Shown here in pieces: positions 34,406 to 44,073 of a DNA stretch of 64,000 bases. Location of the stretch: positions 5,767,724 through 5,831,723 of the forward strand of contig NZ_CP135918.1 in assembly GCF_032393985.1 (NCBI RefSeq). Direction: 5' to 3'. The notes under the pieces were generated by a model. The model was not told the DNA's origin, ran no database searches, and was given only the letters and a program-made list of their open reading frames with translations. Position numbers and translations under genes: made by a program. This DNA comes from Fischerella sp. JS2 (GTDB lineage: Bacteria > Cyanobacteriota > Cyanobacteriia > Cyanobacteriales > Nostocaceae). Each line of letters opens with the position of its first letter. The stretch's first letter is position 1.

Positions 34406-34592
34406 GAAACGCAATAATCAGGTGTACCTGTTAAATGTTTAATTTAAAAAATACTGAATAGCAAGATGAAACGGTACTAAAATCGAAAATTAAAACACCA
34501 AATCATTCTTGCTTTCAGTATTCACTATTTAACTAGATAAAATTTATTTTACGAAAAAACAAAATAATTTTTCGTAACATTATTGTATTGAT

Positions 34593-35582
34593 TTAACACT
34601 TCGTCAAATGAATCAATACCTCAGCCAATTTTTGTACCATCGGACGGGTTGATAAATTTTGTCCTCGCTTTAGTCCATATACACTACCTGTAAGTAGCGG
34701 ATTTTGCTCTAGCAGTTCATTTGTTCTCTGTTTCCAGTCATCACGGAGATATACTTCGTCCTGTTGTGCATCCAATTGGCTATGAATCTTAGCAATCACC
34801 TTCAGTCCCAACAACAGACAAAAATCTTCCCACTCAGCAAACTTACTTGTATCTCCTGACAAGATCACCGCATGGGTCGCTGGCTGCATAATGATTTTAT
34901 TTTCTGGTGAGGTTTTACCGCCAACATCAACAATGTTAATTAACTGGTTAGCGCTCTTGACCCACTTGGCTGCTTCTTGTGCAAATTCTGGGGTCACATC
35001 TGCTTTATTGCTGGGTTTTATGTCTTTGGCTAGTGGCTGGTTTTTTTCATAAGTTTCTTGATAATGTGCCCCTTCGCCATCAGGACAAGCGGTAATCACG
35101 TAGGGATAAGGTGCGCCCAAATTACTCAAAATTGCCTTTTTTAATGCCTCTCGCAAACAGGACTTTCCAGAACGTGGTGGTCCACACAATACTACTTTGA
35201 TGATAGAACGCTCTGGTTGGGATTCTTTTGTTTCAATCACATCCCCCACTTTATATTCTGCGGAACCATGAGCAGAGGTGACTATATAGGTTTTGTATCT
35301 TATTGCACCAGTTGGTGTACCGATTTTACCGCCAAGTTTTGGGTCAAGTACAGCAACAAGTTCGTATAAATGAACCAGTTTATGGGAGAGAACATAGGCG
35401 ACAGGGACAGATTGGGGTCCGTCAATCAGGATGCGATGTCCACCGGGAATTTGCCTAGAGTCAATCATCTGCTCTAATTGTTCCAGAGCATCGCGCACAA
35501 TGCGATCGCCCTGAGCTGGTAGGACACGGTTAAATCCGACTCGTAATACCTCGCCTTCTAGTTTGAGCTGGTAGCTATGCAT
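34593..35582 (-). CDS. csx3: Csx3-AAA fusion, putative cyclic-oligoadenylate ring nuclease
   Basis: A 329-residue protein. Residues 1-120 form a Csx3 domain: LEGEVLRVGFNRVLPAQGDRIV, HRILIDGPQSVPVAYVLSHKL and VLDPKLGGKIGTPTGAIRY. The His residues near 67-71 and Asp80 are candidates for the cA4-degrading site. Residues 125-329 form a P-loop domain with Walker A GPPRSGKS (134-141) and INIVDVGG. Csx3 (Crn3) breaks down cA4, and fusion to an AAA domain is known in cyanobacteria. It would reset the CARF-RelE toxin. It lies minus-strand, divergent from the WYL regulator. Confidence 0.85.
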   Translation of the reverse strand: MHSYQLKLEGEVLRVGFNRVLPAQGDRIVRDALEQLEQMIDSRQIPGGHRILIDGPQSVPVAYVLSHKLVHLYELVAVLDPKLGGKIGTPTGAIRYKTYIVTSAHGSAEYKVGDVIETKESQPERSIIKVVLCGPPRSGKSCLREALKKAILSNLGAPYPYVITACPDGEGAHYQETYEKNQPLAKDIKPSNKADVTPEFAQEAAKWVKSANQLINIVDVGGKTSPENKIIMQPATHAVILSGDTSKFAEWEDFCLLLGLKVIAKIHSQLDAQQDEVYLRDDWKQRTNELLEQNPLLTGSVYGLKRGQNLSTRPMVQKLAEVLIHLTKC

Positions 35583-35711
35583 AGATGATTATGGATGTGT
35601 TTTGGAACAGTCTCACTATCGCATAGAGGAGGAAAGGGGGTTTTCCAGGCTTGGAAGGTAAGGTTTCCAAAGGGTTGTTAATGTAGAGTGACAGCTTTGA
35701 AAAAACATCTT

Positions 35712-37184
35712 ATGTCTAACCTTGAACAGTTTCCCTTGTTTCCTAACTTTCGACTTTTACAAAATTTAGTCGATGGTTCGCTTAACCAAAGCCAAAATTT
35801 GATTACAGCTATGCGGCGATGGAGATTGATCAATTGGTTCTATGGAGATGGAGAACAAAAACCTCACATAGAATCAGAGTCAAAAGACGGATTAACATTT
35901 AATGAGTGGTGTCAAGAATTCTTGAAATTGCAGCCCCCTCATCAATCAAATCATCCTCGAGGTAAGTCACTAGAAAAGACTGAAGATATCTTAAAACCTC
36001 ATAATTCCCAATGTCCTTGTTATAAAACCACAAAAGATTGGCTAGATTTTTACGGAATTTCTGTTGCTCAATGGCAACAAGATGTGCAAAAGCATAGTGC
36101 AATATCTAAACAAGTTTTTCAGCAGATATTAAAAGAACGTATATTTGCTAAAACTCGTAAAACTCTACAAAATGATATTAATTTCCTTAAAGATAGGGAG
36201 TGGATTCAATTTGAATACTCTTTATCTAAAAGACAAAATGAAATTTATCAAGTTGAGCAGTTACCTAGTTGGATGGCAGAAGAATCTCCTCAATCAACAC
36301 AAGAAGAACCTAATTTTCTTGGTGGCTTAAATCCTACTGAATTAGCTGACTTAGCTCAGGCTTTAGATATGCTAACTTTTCTCGACCCTAAATTAGCTCC
36401 AATTGCAGACCGAATTTCTCAGGAAGTTTCTGGAACCCGCCGAGTTTTTTTACATGTTGATTATATTGTTCCTGAAGATATTCAATTTGAAGTTGATGAC
36501 CTTCAAGATAAATTACAAGAAAATTGGCGTTCAGATGAAATTAAGCCAATCTTATTTAATTATCACAGCGCTCGGTTAGGTAAAAGGGAGTGCCTTGTCT
36601 ATCCTGTCTGTATTTACTATGTTCAACGTGCTAAATATCTTTGTGCTTATGGCATTAATCCTGATGGAAATATGAACTGGTATAACTATCGTCTTGAGCG
36701 TATTAAATCAGAAAAAATTTTAGAGTGGTCAGATGCTCGTATTCCTGAGTTTTTATTGGAAAAATATCGCGTCAACAATCTTCCTCTACCCCAAGATGTT
36801 CAAGATGATATGAAAAAAGTTTGGGGTTTTGATTTTTATCAGCCCTCTCGTTTGATGTTGCTTCGCTTCAACCGCAATTTTCACGATTCGCACATTAAAG
36901 ATACCTTTCGCCATGAAACATTCACTCTTGTAAAATCCCATCGGGGAAAGCTTTCGTTAATCCAAAAATATGCTAATAATTCAGAACAAGAAAAGCAACT
37001 CATAGAAATTTTGCAGCGTTTTCCAGAGGATGCTTACTATACAGCTATGTATCGCGTGAATGATAACAATGTGATTATGCGTTTGAGAGCTTGGGGTCCA
37101 AATGTAGAGATATTGTTACCTGGAGATTTACGCTCGCGCATGGCGAAAGACATTCAAGAAACTTGGAAATTTTACCAAAATTAA
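35712..37184 (+). CDS. WYL-domain CRISPR-associated regulator (TIGR03985-like)
   Basis: A 490-residue protein. The N-terminal part (SNLEQFPLFPNFRLLQNLVDGSL, then a winged-helix-like region with NDINFLKDREWIQFE) precedes a WYL-type ligand-binding region (LVYPVCIYYVQRAKYLCAYGINPDGNMNWYNYRLERI, residues about 290-330). Large WYL proteins of this kind occur beside cyanobacterial CRISPR loci, and one in Synechocystis represses a cas operon. GTG at 35688 is an alternative start. The likely role is repression of the cmr or csx3 genes. Confidence 0.75.
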   Translation: MSNLEQFPLFPNFRLLQNLVDGSLNQSQNLITAMRRWRLINWFYGDGEQKPHIESESKDGLTFNEWCQEFLKLQPPHQSNHPRGKSLEKTEDILKPHNSQCPCYKTTKDWLDFYGISVAQWQQDVQKHSAISKQVFQQILKERIFAKTRKTLQNDINFLKDREWIQFEYSLSKRQNEIYQVEQLPSWMAEESPQSTQEEPNFLGGLNPTELADLAQALDMLTFLDPKLAPIADRISQEVSGTRRVFLHVDYIVPEDIQFEVDDLQDKLQENWRSDEIKPILFNYHSARLGKRECLVYPVCIYYVQRAKYLCAYGINPDGNMNWYNYRLERIKSEKILEWSDARIPEFLLEKYRVNNLPLPQDVQDDMKKVWGFDFYQPSRLMLLRFNRNFHDSHIKDTFRHETFTLVKSHRGKLSLIQKYANNSEQEKQLIEILQRFPEDAYYTAMYRVNDNNVIMRLRAWGPNVEILLPGDLRSRMAKDIQETWKFYQN

Positions 37185-37324
37185 ATTAATTTCGGGTCGG
37201 GTTGAATGAAAGTTAAATCTATTCTCTTCCCCATGATTAGGTTGAATTTTGTTTCCTCAACTTAACCAGCATCATTCTAGTTGAATGATAGTTAAAGCCT
37301 ATATAAATACATACCGAAAAAATC

Positions 37325-37918
37325 ATGAGTTCAAACGCCTTAAAAAAACCCAAATTAACCTACCGCTTTGAGTTAGCCTTAGTCTATGCAACTCGACTCC
37401 ATGCTAACCAATTCAGAAAAGGTAGTGATATTCCCTACATTAGTCACCTGTTGAGTGTGGCAGCACTAGTATTAGAAGATGGTGGTAGTGAAGATGAAGC
37501 GATCGCAGCTCTACTCCATGATGCAATAGAAGACCAAGGTGGGGCAAAAACTCGTGAAGAAATTCGTCAACAGTTTGGGGAAAAAGTAGTCAGTATTGTT
37601 GATGGGTGTACTGAATCAGAAGTTATTCCCAAACCTCCTTGGAAAGAACGTAAACAAGAATATATAGAACGAATGCGTCATGTTTGTCCTGAAGTGCAAC
37701 GAGTTTCCCAAGCTGATAAATTACACAATGCCCGTTCAATTTTAACGGATTGGTATCTCCAAGGAGAAACTGTTTGGAATAAATTTAAAGGAGGTAAAGA
37801 AGGAACACTCTGGTACTATCGCAGTTTGTTAGCAGTGTATACTGAAGCGGGGTCAAGTTTTCTGAGTGAGGAATTAGGGAGAGTTATTGCACAATTGGAG
37901 CAAGTTGCTTCGATATGA
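37325..37918 (+). CDS. HD-domain phosphohydrolase (RelA/SpoT hydrolase-like)
   Basis: A 197-residue HD protein. ALVYATRLHANQFRKGSDIPYISHLLSVA has the first His, AIAALLHDAIEDQGG the HD pair, and VSQADKLHNARSILTDW the last Asp. This is the arrangement of SpoT-type and small alarmone hydrolases, so it may cleave (p)ppGpp or a related nucleotide. No synthetase domain is present. Its 3' end overlaps the truncated dnaB gene on the other strand by 35 bp, at a likely rearrangement junction. Confidence 0.75.
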   Translation: MSSNALKKPKLTYRFELALVYATRLHANQFRKGSDIPYISHLLSVAALVLEDGGSEDEAIAALLHDAIEDQGGAKTREEIRQQFGEKVVSIVDGCTESEVIPKPPWKERKQEYIERMRHVCPEVQRVSQADKLHNARSILTDWYLQGETVWNKFKGGKEGTLWYYRSLLAVYTEAGSSFLSEELGRVIAQLEQVASI

Positions 37919-38612
37919 AGCAACAAACTCCGACAGGCAGATTGTGGAGCAGTATCATCTGGAGAGCTAAAAAGCTAGCAATAAAAGACTTCCCCATTGA
38001 AGGTCTGCCTGCAACTATGGTGAGTGTGCCGCCTTCAAATCCCACTATCAATTTGTCTAAGTCATGCAGTCCTGTTGGGTAAATAGGGTTGGATGACTCT
38101 AATTCTGAGTAAGCAGCAGCAGTAATTGTGCTGTTATGCTCAGTGTTCGTACAAAATCTTTCATTAGAAATTTGAAAAATTTTCTGTTCTGAGTGGTCAA
38201 GTATAATCGGCAACTCAGTTTCTGTGTCATAGCCGAGCTGCACAATTTCTAACCCGGCTTTAATCAACTGCCGCCGCAAATACTTGTCCATGATCAACGC
38301 TGCTAAAGCGTCGATGTTGATTGCTGATACCGTGCGGTCTACAAGGGACGCAAGTTTATTTCTGCCGCCAATGGGTGTAAGTAAATCACGCTCAGCAAGC
38401 CAGTTTGTAACAGAGAGCAAATCTGTAGGTTTGCCTTGGTTATGAAGACATAGCGCTGCTTGGTAAATATCTTTGTGGGGATTGATATAAAAAGCTTCTG
38501 GAACCAAATAATCGCTTATCCTACCCATTGCTTCTGGGTCAAGCATTATCCCGCCTAAAATCGCTTCCTCTACTTCGATGTTTTGGGGTGGTAGTCGGTC
38601 AAGGCCAATCAC
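37884..38612 (-). pseudogene. dnaB: Truncated replicative DNA helicase DnaB
   Basis: The 242-residue frame has the full DnaB N-terminal domain (LPPQNIEVEEAILGGIMLDPEAM), the linker, and the start of the RecA-like domain with Walker A AGRPSMGKS. It then ends within about 30 residues, so the Walker B, DnaB4 motif and arginine finger are missing. The 3' boundary coincides with the end of the HD gene. Most likely it is a remnant of a plasmid or second-copy dnaB cut by a rearrangement. Its start overlaps the upstream hypothetical gene by 4 nt. Confidence 0.8.
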
Positions 38613-38983
38613 GTCGTACCTCCGTTATTCTCACGATTTTGGCTTTGCGACTCTTCCCAAGCTCTCTGAGCCTGTCGCTGCTGTTGTTCAAGTTCTCGGC
38701 GAAATTCGTCTAGAGCATTTTTGGCTGCAACCTGAGTTTTAGTTTTTTTGACTTGTGCTTGTTTTGAAGCTAGATACTTTTCGTAATAAATCTCCCAACG
38801 GTTTTGTCCGGCTTTGTTTTTATGTGCCAGCCAAGCTTCAATGTCATTTACTTCTTGGCTAAGGTTCTTTGTCTTTTCCTGACAAAAATTCAAAAAATTC
38901 GCTCGCTCCTCTTCTGAGAGAGTCTTTATAAAATCTGAATAAGTATGATTGATCTGAGAGATGCTAGGATCTTTGCCTGACAA
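38609..38983 (-). CDS. Hypothetical coiled-coil protein upstream of dnaB
   Basis: A 124-residue, very polar, helical protein (FIKTLSEEERANFLNFCQEK; QAQVKKTKTQVAAKNALDEF; Gln/Arg/Glu-rich end). Its stop overlaps the dnaB start (ATGA), so they were one transcript, perhaps a plasmid replication operon in which it could be a helicase accessory or initiator-binding protein. No family is recognised. Confidence 0.55.
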   Translation of the reverse strand: MSGKDPSISQINHTYSDFIKTLSEEERANFLNFCQEKTKNLSQEVNDIEAWLAHKNKAGQNRWEIYYEKYLASKQAQVKKTKTQVAAKNALDEFRRELEQQQRQAQRAWEESQSQNRENNGGTT

Positions 38984-39006
38984 GGGTTTCAGAGGAGTTT
39001 TACACG

Positions 39007-39694
39007 TTGCACGTGCTAAAAAGCTGGCGTGAGGCGTTTCCCAACTTAGTCAGCTACACAAGGTTTGTGGAACTGATGCCTTGGTGTTTGATATTATTGT
39101 GTTGTTTCTTACATACACGCACGGGAAAGGTTACAGGGATTAGTTTTATCGATTTGACCCCAATAGATGTTTGTCACAATTGTCGCTCCCATGCACATAA
39201 AGAAAGTGTTTAAAGGATTAGTTAAATGGGGTAAGAATTCGGTAGGGTGGCACTTCAGCTTTAAACTTCATTTAATTATTAACGACTGTGGAGAATTGTT
39301 GGCATTCAAACTAACTCCTGCAAATGTTGATGACCGTCAACCAGTCCCAGACATGACTAAGGACTTGATTGGTAACGCCAGTTGCTTCAAGTCGGCAGAG
39401 CCGCCCAACGTACTGGCTCAACTATTTGGTGACAGGGGATATATCTCACAAAAACTTTTTGAGGAACTATATCAACGAGGGTTACAGTTAGTTACTAAAT
39501 CTAAAAAGAAGATGAAAAACCGTTTGGTAAAAATGATTGAGAAAATTCTTTTACGCAAACGCGCAGTAATTGAGTCTGTTAACGACCATCTCAAAAATAT
39601 GTGTCAAATTGAACACCCTCGACCTCGCAGTGTGTTTAACTTTTTGGTCAATCTGATGGCTGGTTTGGCTGCTTACACCTATTTGCCCAATTAA
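39007..39694 (+). pseudogene. IS982-family transposase remnant
   Basis: Two frames together give the C-terminal two thirds of an IS982 transposase. The first (39007-39213) reads LVSYTRFVELMPWCLILLCCF then TGISFIDLTPIDVC. The second, after a frameshift near 39190, reads VGWHFSFKLHLIINDCGELL and ANVDDRQPVPDMTKDL, then LFGDRGYISQKLFEELY and IESVNDHLKNMCQIEHPRPRS. The N-terminus is missing. The DDE residues Asp (FIDLTP), Asp (GDRGY) and Glu (VIESVN) are all visible, but the gene is broken. It marks the right edge of the accessory region. Confidence 0.85.
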
Positions 39695-39822
39695 CCGTCG
39701 ATTGACATTTATCCAAAAGATTTGCCTGCCCTGCCTCCTGCCATTTTTTAGTTCGTCGAACTCACGTTAAACAGACTAGCAACAACCGCACTCCCCTAAT
39801 TGCTGCTGGAATTTTTTCAGGT

Positions 39823-40245
39823 TTGGGACTAGGAGGGTTCGTTGATGGTATTCTGCTGCATCAGATTTTGCAATGGCATCATATGTTAAGCAGCATTCAA
39901 CCCTTGGTCAGCAAATCTAACATAGATTTAAACATGGTTTGGGACGGTTTGTTTCATGCGTTGGACTGGATAATAACCGTTATCGGAGTGGTGTTGCTAT
40001 GGCGTGCCGGAGGACGCGATGATGTACCTTGGTCAGCAAATACCTTCGTTGGATCTTTACTCATCGGTGGTGGATTATTGAACCTAGTTGAAGGATTAAT
40101 AGACCATCAAATTCTTGGTATTCATCATGTCAAAACAGGAGTGCATCAATTAGCTTGGGATTTAGGATTTTTAGGTAGCGGTGTGTTGCTAATTGTAATT
40201 GGGTGGTTCATGCTACAAGCCTTTCCCCAAACAACTGATAAGTAG
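39823..40245 (+). CDS. DUF2243 membrane protein, 5' end uncertain
   Basis: A DUF2243 protein with four membrane segments. FVDGILLHQILQWHHMLSS, the signature near the N-terminus, is followed by VWDGLFHALDWIITVIGVVLLW and a second histidine-rich loop, LIDHQILGIHHVKTGVHQLAWD. Family similarity begins about 9 residues upstream (NNRTPLIAAGIFSG), but no ATG exists there. TTG at 39823 is the only start-like codon close by. The true 5' end may have been lost when IS982 inserted. Function is unknown; the histidines suggest metal binding. Confidence 0.75.
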   Translation: MGLGGFVDGILLHQILQWHHMLSSIQPLVSKSNIDLNMVWDGLFHALDWIITVIGVVLLWRAGGRDDVPWSANTFVGSLLIGGGLLNLVEGLIDHQILGIHHVKTGVHQLAWDLGFLGSGVLLIVIGWFMLQAFPQTTDK

Positions 40246-40293
40246 GTAACAAGGGGGAAGATTTGTCTCAAGAATTTTGTGAAATGGTATCAA

Positions 40294-41055
40294 CTATCGA
40301 AAAAATTCCAAGCGATACCTATACAAAGCAACTGGACGAGAACCAGCTTTAAAATAATCGGGATCTTGTGGTGAAAGGTAAACAGCAGTAACTTGATCCC
40401 CTTCTATAGCTGGATTAGCAGTAGATAAATTGCGGTAAGCAGTTGTAGATTCTACAGAGTTGAAATAGGGACGTCCACCACCTTTAAATAGTTGTTGAAA
40501 AACTTCGGTTGTTATAAACCTACCATCGGATGTAGTTTCTGTAGCCCGTGCAGAAACAATTGAAACTAGCTGGCGTTCATGACGTAAAAAGGTTATCTGC
40601 CGATTGGGTGAATCTGGATCTACTTTGACACAGATGACAGCTGCGTCGCCCAAATAAGCCCGTGCCAAATTTAATCCGTTAAACGCTCTATCCGCAACTA
40701 CTGCTGATTTAGTATTTGCAACAGAATTAATTTTTAACCCAGCAACAGGTGTGGTTTCTCGTACAAATCTTACTGGAAATTTAAGAGGTCGATTCAGATA
40801 CTGACGATTTCCCTCAAACCCAGGAGTGACAATATCAGGAGCTAAAGGTGCAACCATATCTACAAGGGTGCTAACAAGTTGCCAATCACCCGCCATCCAG
40901 TCAGGATATACTAAATCTCCCACAGCAGGTTTTGTGGAAGTTATTTTTTCCCAAATAGGGAAACTATCTAAACGTTTGGCTAATTCTCCTGCTTTTGCAT
41001 CTCCACTCCACAGCAGGAATAAAAAAATCAAGCAAAAACTCCAGATTTTCCTCAT
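40294..41055 (-). CDS. Exported conserved cyanobacterial protein (DUF6816-like)
   Basis: A 253-residue protein starting MRKIWSFCLIFLFLLWSGDAKAGEL, a clear signal peptide with cleavage expected after AKA. The mature part has YPDWMAGDWQLVSTLVDM, FEGNRQYLNRPLKFPVRFV and ends DPDYFKAGSRPVALYRYRLEF. It resembles conserved cyanobacterial lumen or periplasm proteins of unknown function. I chose the start at 41055 because it places the signal peptide properly; a start nine codons upstream is possible. Confidence 0.65.
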   Translation of the reverse strand: MRKIWSFCLIFLFLLWSGDAKAGELAKRLDSFPIWEKITSTKPAVGDLVYPDWMAGDWQLVSTLVDMVAPLAPDIVTPGFEGNRQYLNRPLKFPVRFVRETTPVAGLKINSVANTKSAVVADRAFNGLNLARAYLGDAAVICVKVDPDSPNRQITFLRHERQLVSIVSARATETTSDGRFITTEVFQQLFKGGGRPYFNSVESTTAYRNLSTANPAIEGDQVTAVYLSPQDPDYFKAGSRPVALYRYRLEFFR

Positions 41056-41082
41056 GTTAACTATCAGCACAATAATTTGCAA

Positions 41083-41719
41083 AGTGTAAATTTTTTTTAG
41101 ATTAAAAGCTCATCTAATTAGAAATTATGTTGCAATTTCGTTACTAAATTTAGCTATCCAATAAACAAACTCAATAAAAACATTGCCTGATGACAAAACT
41201 ACTGAAGTGTGTGTGGTCTTCAAAGTCTGTTTTTCTGCTTAAAGAAGCTGAATGAGAAAAAGACTCATAATTTGGCTAAGCCTGCGTATTTTCTACATGT
41301 TTTGTCTAAAAGTAATGTAAATTGATGCTTTTTTGCTTGATATTAGTATCCATTAAGTGCTTAAGAAGTATAAACAGATAAAATTTAAAGTTTTAATTTA
41401 TACTTGTAAAATCGTTTTTCTAGTGTTATTACTGAAAACATATCAAAAATAAATAGTTTAATTAGTAAAATTACTCATTCTAATAAGCGAATTCTATATT
41501 TATACTTCTGAATGATGTGACAACAAAAATGTAAATAATTTTGCAAAATAGCAATTATCAACCTTGCTTATTGGTAAAAAGTTGTTAAAGTAAGATGTGA
41601 ATTTAATTGAGAACCGAGAACTTCTCATTGTTGAATAGTAGTCAGTTAAAACCGACAGGATATTCAGTTATTAGGGTGTAATCTTTCATAAATTACTTTA
41701 TTTATGTTTGGATGAACTA
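41083..41719. other. AT-rich intergenic region
   Basis: About 620 bp, very AT-rich. I see no gene or repeat, only upstream sequence of the DUF4388 gene at 41720. Confidence 0.4.
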
Positions 41720-42592
41720 ATGAACTTATCTAGTTCCTTCACTGACTTTTCTTTGGCTGAGTTATTTCAAATAATTGACAAAGGCAGAAAATCTGGGTGT
41801 TTAAGTGTATGTACTTTACCAGATATTCATACTCCTGAATCGAAATCGCAATATTATTACATTTGGTTCAAACAGGGGCGTGTAGTTGCAGCAGCTAATC
41901 GCTTAAATGGTCAGGGTTTAGTCTACAAAATTACTCAAAGAAAGTGGTTAAATCAGCCATTAATAGAACAATATCGACAAATATTTTCCACTGACAAGCC
42001 TCTTGGTTTATATCTGAAAGCACAAGGATTACTCAACACTGAACAATTAAATTTATTATTTGCAAGTCAACTTCATCAGGTGCGACAGTTATTTGAAATT
42101 CAAAAAGGTGTATTCAAACTTGATAGCAAAGCACCTTTGCCTACTCAAGAAATGACAGGGTTAAGTCTGAAGGCTACAGAAGTAGCTCTCATGGCTTTAA
42201 GAACACTAAAAAACTGGAAAATATTAGCTGATGCACTTCCAGATGCTAGTTCTGCTATACGCAGTATTGCCCAAGGTAAACCACAAATTCATTTACATGC
42301 TTTAGAGTGGCAGGTGTGGGAATTCGCTAATGGTAGTGTTGCTTTAAGTGCGATCGCATCTCAACTCAATCAACCAATAGCTTTAGTTCAGCAAGCAGCT
42401 TTTCGGTTAATATTAGCTTGTTTAGTGGAAGAATTTCCCTTGATATCATCAACACTAGAACTGAGTGATTACCCAGTAGATTTAAACTTAGTTAATTCCT
42501 TTGAATTACGACAATCTCCAGTCATGGAAACAATCAAGCTCAGCACTTTATTTCTACAGAATCTCGTTGGCTTTTTGAGGAGTAATAATTGA
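41720..42592 (+). CDS. DUF4388/PATAN-domain protein, copy A
   Basis: A 290-residue protein. It opens MNLSSSFTDFSLAELFQIIDKGRKSGCLSV, the DUF4388 (PATAN) signature, followed by YYYIWFKQGRVVAAANR. A linker and a C-terminal winged-helix-like region (WEFANGSVALSAIASQLNQP) complete it. PATAN proteins work with Ras-like GTPases in motility and polarity control. The stop codon overlaps the start of the GTPase gene (TGATG), so the two are made together. Copies B (45228) and C (46537) are close paralogues. Confidence 0.8.
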   Translation: MNLSSSFTDFSLAELFQIIDKGRKSGCLSVCTLPDIHTPESKSQYYYIWFKQGRVVAAANRLNGQGLVYKITQRKWLNQPLIEQYRQIFSTDKPLGLYLKAQGLLNTEQLNLLFASQLHQVRQLFEIQKGVFKLDSKAPLPTQEMTGLSLKATEVALMALRTLKNWKILADALPDASSAIRSIAQGKPQIHLHALEWQVWEFANGSVALSAIASQLNQPIALVQQAAFRLILACLVEEFPLISSTLELSDYPVDLNLVNSFELRQSPVMETIKLSTLFLQNLVGFLRSNN

Positions 42593-43140
42593 TGGAAATC
42601 CTACGCATTGTAGTAACTGGAGGCGTAGGTGCAGGTAAAACAAGCTTGATTCGTACCATCAGTGAAATAGAAACGGTAGATACCGATAGAAAAGCAACTG
42701 ATGAAATTGCACTCCTGAAAGACAAAACTACAGTTGCATTAGACTTTGGGCGATTAACTATCGCACCCAACCAATCGCTACATCTTTATGGCACACCTGG
42801 ACAAGCACGCTTTGATTTCATGTGGGATATCTTAATTCAGAAAGCCCATGCCTACATTTTGCTAATTGATGCACACCGTCCAGAACATCTGCGCCATAGC
42901 CGAAAAATTCTTCAGTTTATGAAGCATCGAGTACAAATACCATGTTTAATAGGGTTAACTCATACAGATTGCCCTGATGCTTGGCAGATGGAAGATATAG
43001 CCTTAGCTGTGGGACTATTAGACGAAAACAACAGATTACCGATAATATCTATTAATCCTACACAAGCTGCTTCTGTAAAAAAAAGTTTAATTGCCTTGTT
43101 GGAAGAATTTGCTAAATATTACCAGTATTCCACAGAATAA
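42592..43140 (+). CDS. Ras/MglA-like small GTPase, copy A
   Basis: A 182-residue GTPase. It has P-loop VTGGVGAGKTSLIRTIS (GxxGxGKT), the switch region with TTVALDFGRL, YGTPGQARFDF (the DxxG-equivalent GTPGQ) and THTDC (the TKxD-like base motif). These are features of prokaryotic MglA/ARF-like GTPases. It partners with the preceding DUF4388 protein and with the Roadblock/LC7 protein downstream, a usual trio in bacterial GTPase modules. A paralogue sits at 47415. Confidence 0.85.
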   Translation: MEILRIVVTGGVGAGKTSLIRTISEIETVDTDRKATDEIALLKDKTTVALDFGRLTIAPNQSLHLYGTPGQARFDFMWDILIQKAHAYILLIDAHRPEHLRHSRKILQFMKHRVQIPCLIGLTHTDCPDAWQMEDIALAVGLLDENNRLPIISINPTQAASVKKSLIALLEEFAKYYQYSTE

Positions 43141-43176
43141 CAAGTTTGACTTGTGTAACGTTTTTTGTAAATCTTT

Positions 43177-43230
43177 ACCTTCTGCCTTCTGCCCTCTGCC
43201 TTCTGCCTTCTGCCCTCTGCCCTCTGCCTG
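43177..43230. repeat. Heptanucleotide tandem repeat (STRR)
   Basis: About seven tandem CCTTCTG / CCCTCTG heptamers, a short tandemly repeated sequence typical of heterocystous cyanobacteria. Confidence 0.85.
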
Positions 43231-43604
43231 TCTTAGTAAAAGATAAGACAAGTAACAATTTTTATCCTGTTATCCGGAATTTTCCTTGTTACTTGTACTT
43301 GAGTTGTCTCAATTCTTGGAGTCAGCTATTGACCGCAGATGATGCGATCGCCATCACGCTATTCATAGTCTGCTGTTTAACTGCTATGCCTCTGGGCTAC
43401 TTACTAAAGCTACTTACCAGGGCATTTCAGAAAAAACCCTCTGTGTCGCTAGAATCACACTTGTTAACAAAAACACATTTACCAGAATCAACAATTGCGG
43501 AAAATACAGCACACTCGTTACCAGTGGTAACAGTAGACTCTGTATTCACAACAACAGCCCAGAAGACTCATGCATCTGTATTAAATATTGTAGAGGACAA
43601 ATTC

Positions 43605-43973
43605 ATGATTAACGTCTCAATGTTGCAAGACGAACTGCAAAACTTTGTGTCTGGAACCTCTGATGTTCAAGGTGCGGCTTTAGTAAGTCCAGATGGCTTA
43701 GCTTTGGCTTCTGTGTTACCAGGTGGGATGGATGAAGAACGAACTGCTGCTATGTCTGCATCTATGCTGTCCTTGGGTGAACGCATTGGCCGTGAACTGG
43801 TTCGTGGCAATGTAGAACGTATTGTTGTGGAAGGAGAAAAAGGCTACGGCGTCTTAGTTGCTTGTGGTAGTGATGCAGTTTTATTAGTACTTGCTGGTGC
43901 AGGAGTCAAACAAGGTTTACTGTTTCTAGAAGTCAAACGCGCTGTATCTAGAATTGCGCCTTTGTTAGCCTGA
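43605..43973 (+). CDS. Roadblock/LC7-domain protein
   Basis: From this ATG, preceded by AGAGGA, the 122-residue product is a clean Roadblock/LC7 domain: MLQDELQNFVSGTSDVQGAALVSPDG, then RIGRELVRGNVERIVVEG and DAVLLVLAGAGVKQGL. Such proteins act as GTPase-activating partners of MglA-like GTPases. The frame is open back to 43146 and would add a membrane helix (DDAIAITLFIVCCLTAMPLGYLL) and a linker, so a longer membrane-bound form is possible. Part of that extension is an STRR repeat. Confidence 0.75.
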   Translation: MINVSMLQDELQNFVSGTSDVQGAALVSPDGLALASVLPGGMDEERTAAMSASMLSLGERIGRELVRGNVERIVVEGEKGYGVLVACGSDAVLLVLAGAGVKQGLLFLEVKRAVSRIAPLLA

Positions 43974-44073
43974 CTAGAAACACAAAACAGTCCATACACA
44001 AGTGTTTGGATTACCAATTTCATTTCTTAAGTTTCCCATCTCAAATTGCATTAAATTTACAGGAGCATCACAG

